From an uncultured Acetatifactor sp. (lineage in GTDB: Bacteria; Bacillota; Clostridia; Lachnospirales; Lachnospiraceae), in the NCBI GenBank assembly GCA_910580225.1, contig CAJTXE010000045.1:15061-28600 (forward strand): a stretch of 13,540 bases of DNA, in the 5' to 3' direction. Under the pieces are notes generated by a model. That model saw only the letters and a program-made list of their open reading frames with translations, did not search any database and was not told the origin of the DNA. How positions within the stretch are numbered: the stretch's first letter is position 1; each line of letters starts with the position of its first letter. Position numbers and translations under genes: made by a program. This document shows positions 11,415 through 13,540 of the stretch, piece after piece.

Positions 11415-13460
11415 ATGAACCATATGGAAAAAGCACAGGAAACAGGAAATACAGAGGAATTGACAGGAAGACAGACAATTCTGGTAACAGGGGCCACCGG
11501 CTTTCTGGGGGAATACCTGGTGCGGCGTCTGGTGAAGGCATACAGGGTGCGTGCACTGGGGCGGAACCGGGAGAGGGGCAGGCAGCTTGCGGCATACGGA
11601 GCTGTGTTTTGTCCGGGGGATTTTACCGACAGAGAAAGCTGCGCTGCTTATTTTGAGGGAGTGGATTATGTAATCCATGCAGGCGCGCTTTCCACTGTTT
11701 GGGGGAAATGGGAAGATTTCTATCGAACCAATGTGGCGGGTACAAATCTTGTGGCGGGACTGTGCCTGGAGAAAGGCATCCGGCGTCTGGTCTATGTGTC
11801 TTCCCCCAGTATATACACGGGAAAGGAAGACCAGTACTGCATCCGGGAAGACCAGGCTCCCCAACAAAACGATCTGAACTATTACATCAAATCCAAACTG
11901 ATGGCGGAAGGGGTGGTCCGCAGGTGGAACGGCAAAGGCCTGGAGACCGTTATCCTGCGGCCGAGGGGGCTTATCGGCATCGGGGATACCAGTCTGGTGC
12001 CCAGACTCTTGAGAGCCAACCAAAAGCCGGGCATTCCCCTTTTTCGAGAGGGAAGGAACCTGGTGGACATCACCAGTGTGGAGAATGTGGCTCTGGCCTG
12101 TGAACTGGCCATGAAGGCTCCGGGGGCTTCCGGCAGGGTATTCAACATCACCAACGGAGAACCCATGGCGTTTGGCCGGATTTTGGAGCAATTCCTGGCG
12201 GCTATCGGAGAACAGCCCCATTATCTGCGGCTTCCTTTCGGGGCGGTGTATGCTGCGGCAGAGGGGTTGGAGCGGCTTTACCGCACATTCGGGCTGCCCG
12301 GGGAGCCGCCGCTGACCCGCTACACGGTCTGTACTCTGGGGTATGCCCAGACCATGGATATCAGCCAGGCCAGGGAGATTCTGGGATATCGTCCGGAGAA
12401 AACCCTGGCGGAATCCATTGGGGAGTACGGGGCGTGGTGGAAAGGGGTACATGGCACGGGAGAGACTGCCGGTGCGGGGCAGAGGAACATTGCAGCATTG
12501 GCAGGCAGCATAAGAAAAGCGTCTGGAGGCAGCCCATTAAAGCCTCCGACGAAGCAGGAGAGAGCAGAGAAGGCAGCAGGCCGCAGGTGCGCCGGGACTG
12601 GGACGCAGCCTGTGAGACAAAGCCGGGAAGCAGGCAGAGGAAAAACGGCCAATCTGCAGGGACCCGGCAAAATAATGGAGGTGCGGACATACCGCTGCGG
12701 CTCCTGTACCAATAACCTGGGAATCATTTTCCGGAGCGGGATATCCGGTTGGAAGAAACGGCAGTTCCCGGCCAGGGCCATGCTGATTCGTCACAGGGAA
12801 CTTGGCAATATTCTATATGATGCCGGTTACTCCCGGGAGATTTTCCGGGGCGGGATGGCACTGCGGATATACCGTCTGCTGAATCCGGTACAACTGGAAA
12901 CGGGGGAAACGATAGCGGAGAGGCTGAAGGCGGACGGAATTGCACCGGAGAGCGTGGGGATGATTCTGTTGTCCCATGCCCACCCGGATCATGTGGGGGG
13001 ATTGTCGCAGTTTTCCGGATATGATCTGGTGGCTTTTGAGGAAACTTTGGAGGCGCTGCACCATCCCGGCGTCCGCAGACTGATGTTTCCGGCCCTGGTG
13101 CCTCCGAAGGGCAGTATCCGCAGGGAAATCATACCGGAAAATCCGCTGAAAGAACATTTTCTGTGCGGGTATTTTGAGGAAGTGTACGATTTGTTTGGGG
13201 ACGGCAGCCTTGTCGGAGTGCGTCTGGAAGGGCATTCCAGGGGACAGATGGGGCTGTGGATACCGGATGTAAGCCTTTTTCTGGCGGCGGATGCCTGTTG
13301 GGGAGGAGATCTGGTGCGGGCCACAAACCGCATGCGTCTGCTGCCCAGACTGCTGCAGGATAATTTTGCCGCCTATGAGGACAGCTTGAGGAGAATCTGC
13401 CGCATGAAACGGGACCATCCCCGGATCAGGGTGTGTTTTACCCACCAGGTATGGAAATAA
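11415..13460 (+). CDS. Fusion of an OleD/3beta-HSD-like reductase and an MBL-fold hydrolase
   Basis: 681 residues from ATG 11415; ATG 11424 has the better-placed GGAG. The frame is open back to a TTG at 11289, but that adds 42 residues before the Rossmann motif and lacks a ribosome site. Residues 18-345 are an extended short-chain dehydrogenase: TGATGFLG (25-32), HAGALSTVWGKW, VYVSS, and the catalytic pair Tyr157-xxx-Lys161 in NYYIKSK. It resembles 3beta-HSD and OleD-type reductases of beta-keto acids. Residues 345-420 are an Ala/Gly/Arg/Lys-rich linker. Residues 421-681 are a metallo-beta-lactamase fold starting MEVRTYRCGSCTNN, with HAHPDH (521-526), His607, Asp626 and His677 as metal ligands. 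An internal ATG at 12675 could also start the hydrolase alone. In other Firmicutes I recall these two as separate neighbours in clusters with a ketosynthase III and a CoA/AMP ligase; those would lie beyond the window. Confidence 0.82.
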   Translation: MNHMEKAQETGNTEELTGRQTILVTGATGFLGEYLVRRLVKAYRVRALGRNRERGRQLAAYGAVFCPGDFTDRESCAAYFEGVDYVIHAGALSTVWGKWEDFYRTNVAGTNLVAGLCLEKGIRRLVYVSSPSIYTGKEDQYCIREDQAPQQNDLNYYIKSKLMAEGVVRRWNGKGLETVILRPRGLIGIGDTSLVPRLLRANQKPGIPLFREGRNLVDITSVENVALACELAMKAPGASGRVFNITNGEPMAFGRILEQFLAAIGEQPHYLRLPFGAVYAAAEGLERLYRTFGLPGEPPLTRYTVCTLGYAQTMDISQAREILGYRPEKTLAESIGEYGAWWKGVHGTGETAGAGQRNIAALAGSIRKASGGSPLKPPTKQERAEKAAGRRCAGTGTQPVRQSREAGRGKTANLQGPGKIMEVRTYRCGSCTNNLGIIFRSGISGWKKRQFPARAMLIRHRELGNILYDAGYSREIFRGGMALRIYRLLNPVQLETGETIAERLKADGIAPESVGMILLSHAHPDHVGGLSQFSGYDLVAFEETLEALHHPGVRRLMFPALVPPKGSIRREIIPENPLKEHFLCGYFEEVYDLFGDGSLVGVRLEGHSRGQMGLWIPDVSLFLAADACWGGDLVRATNRMRLLPRLLQDNFAAYEDSLRRICRMKRDHPRIRVCFTHQVWK

Positions 13461-13540
13461 GCAAGCAGGGGGTATTGTGGGGAATTTGATTTGCTTCACT
13501 TGCCAGATATGGAAATAAGCGGGCAGAGTGCATCTGTGGG
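13434..13540 (+). repeat. 58 bp tandem duplication of the hydrolase gene end
   Basis: The segment from 13434, which encodes CFTHQVWK and the stop, is repeated 58 bp later from 13492, where the same frame would read CFTCQIWK and stop. The match runs through tatggaaataagc and the following GC-rich bases to the window end. The second copy lies outside the gene. A third copy may follow beyond 13540. Confidence 0.8.

Noticed and set aside
10426..11595. 389-codon open frame on the minus strand over the glycosyltransferase gene
   Set aside because: Low-complexity Pro/Ser/Gln-rich translation with no motif or ribosome site; the plus strand codes for a recognisable GT-B enzyme.

Overview
The window reads like a chromosomal accessory region of a gut-type Firmicute, most likely a Lachnospiraceae-like Clostridium. 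The reasons are strong purine-rich Shine-Dalgarno sites, extended -10 promoters (TGG-TATAAT), GTG starts, a holin-like type I toxin of the Firmicutes kind, and moderately GC-rich genes with a visibly more AT-rich insert. No rRNA, tRNA or CRISPR array is seen. The species assignment is inference.

Layout. (1) 1-1261: two copies, offset by about 713 bp, of a roughly 550 bp cassette on the minus strand. Each has a promoter, a leader with four alternating CCCTCC/GGAGGG arms, a 29-residue single-pass peptide gene of the holin-like toxin type, a terminator, and a broken C-terminal piece of a tyrosine recombinase. (2) 1334-2787, plus strand: extended -10 promoter, structured leader and a DUF4272-type gene. 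(3) 2830-5797, minus strand: a self-contained TetR regulator plus a three-gene ABC-2 exporter operon. The three exporter genes are joined by ATGA overlaps, and the same 29 bp operator sits in front of tetR and in front of the ATPase gene. (4) 5830-8849 and on to 9567, plus strand: a repeat-rich intergenic region, then a promoter nearly identical to that of the DUF4272 gene, a nested RNA structure, and a run of three genes: a TPR protein, a formylglycine-generating-enzyme-fold protein and a DUF434/DUF5616 protein. (5) 9634-13540, plus strand: a 55 bp tandem repeat, an MGT-type glycosyltransferase with a Gly-rich insert, and one long ORF that fuses an OleD/3beta-HSD-like reductase to a metallo-beta-lactamase-fold hydrolase, ending in a 58 bp duplication that copies the last codons and stop.

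How it may work together. The TetR/ABC block is an inducible exporter module under autoregulation. It lies between two transcription units with a matching promoter (DUF4272 and TPR-FGE-DUF434), so it may have been inserted into an older co-regulated island. The glycosyltransferase and the reductase-hydrolase look like the start of a small lipid or polyketide-type modification cluster whose other enzymes would lie to the right of the window. The strongest candidates for new biology are the duplicated toxin cassettes with a self-sequestering leader, the shared promoter/leader pair around proteins of unknown function, and the reductase-hydrolase fusion with its arginine-rich, intergenic-looking linker.
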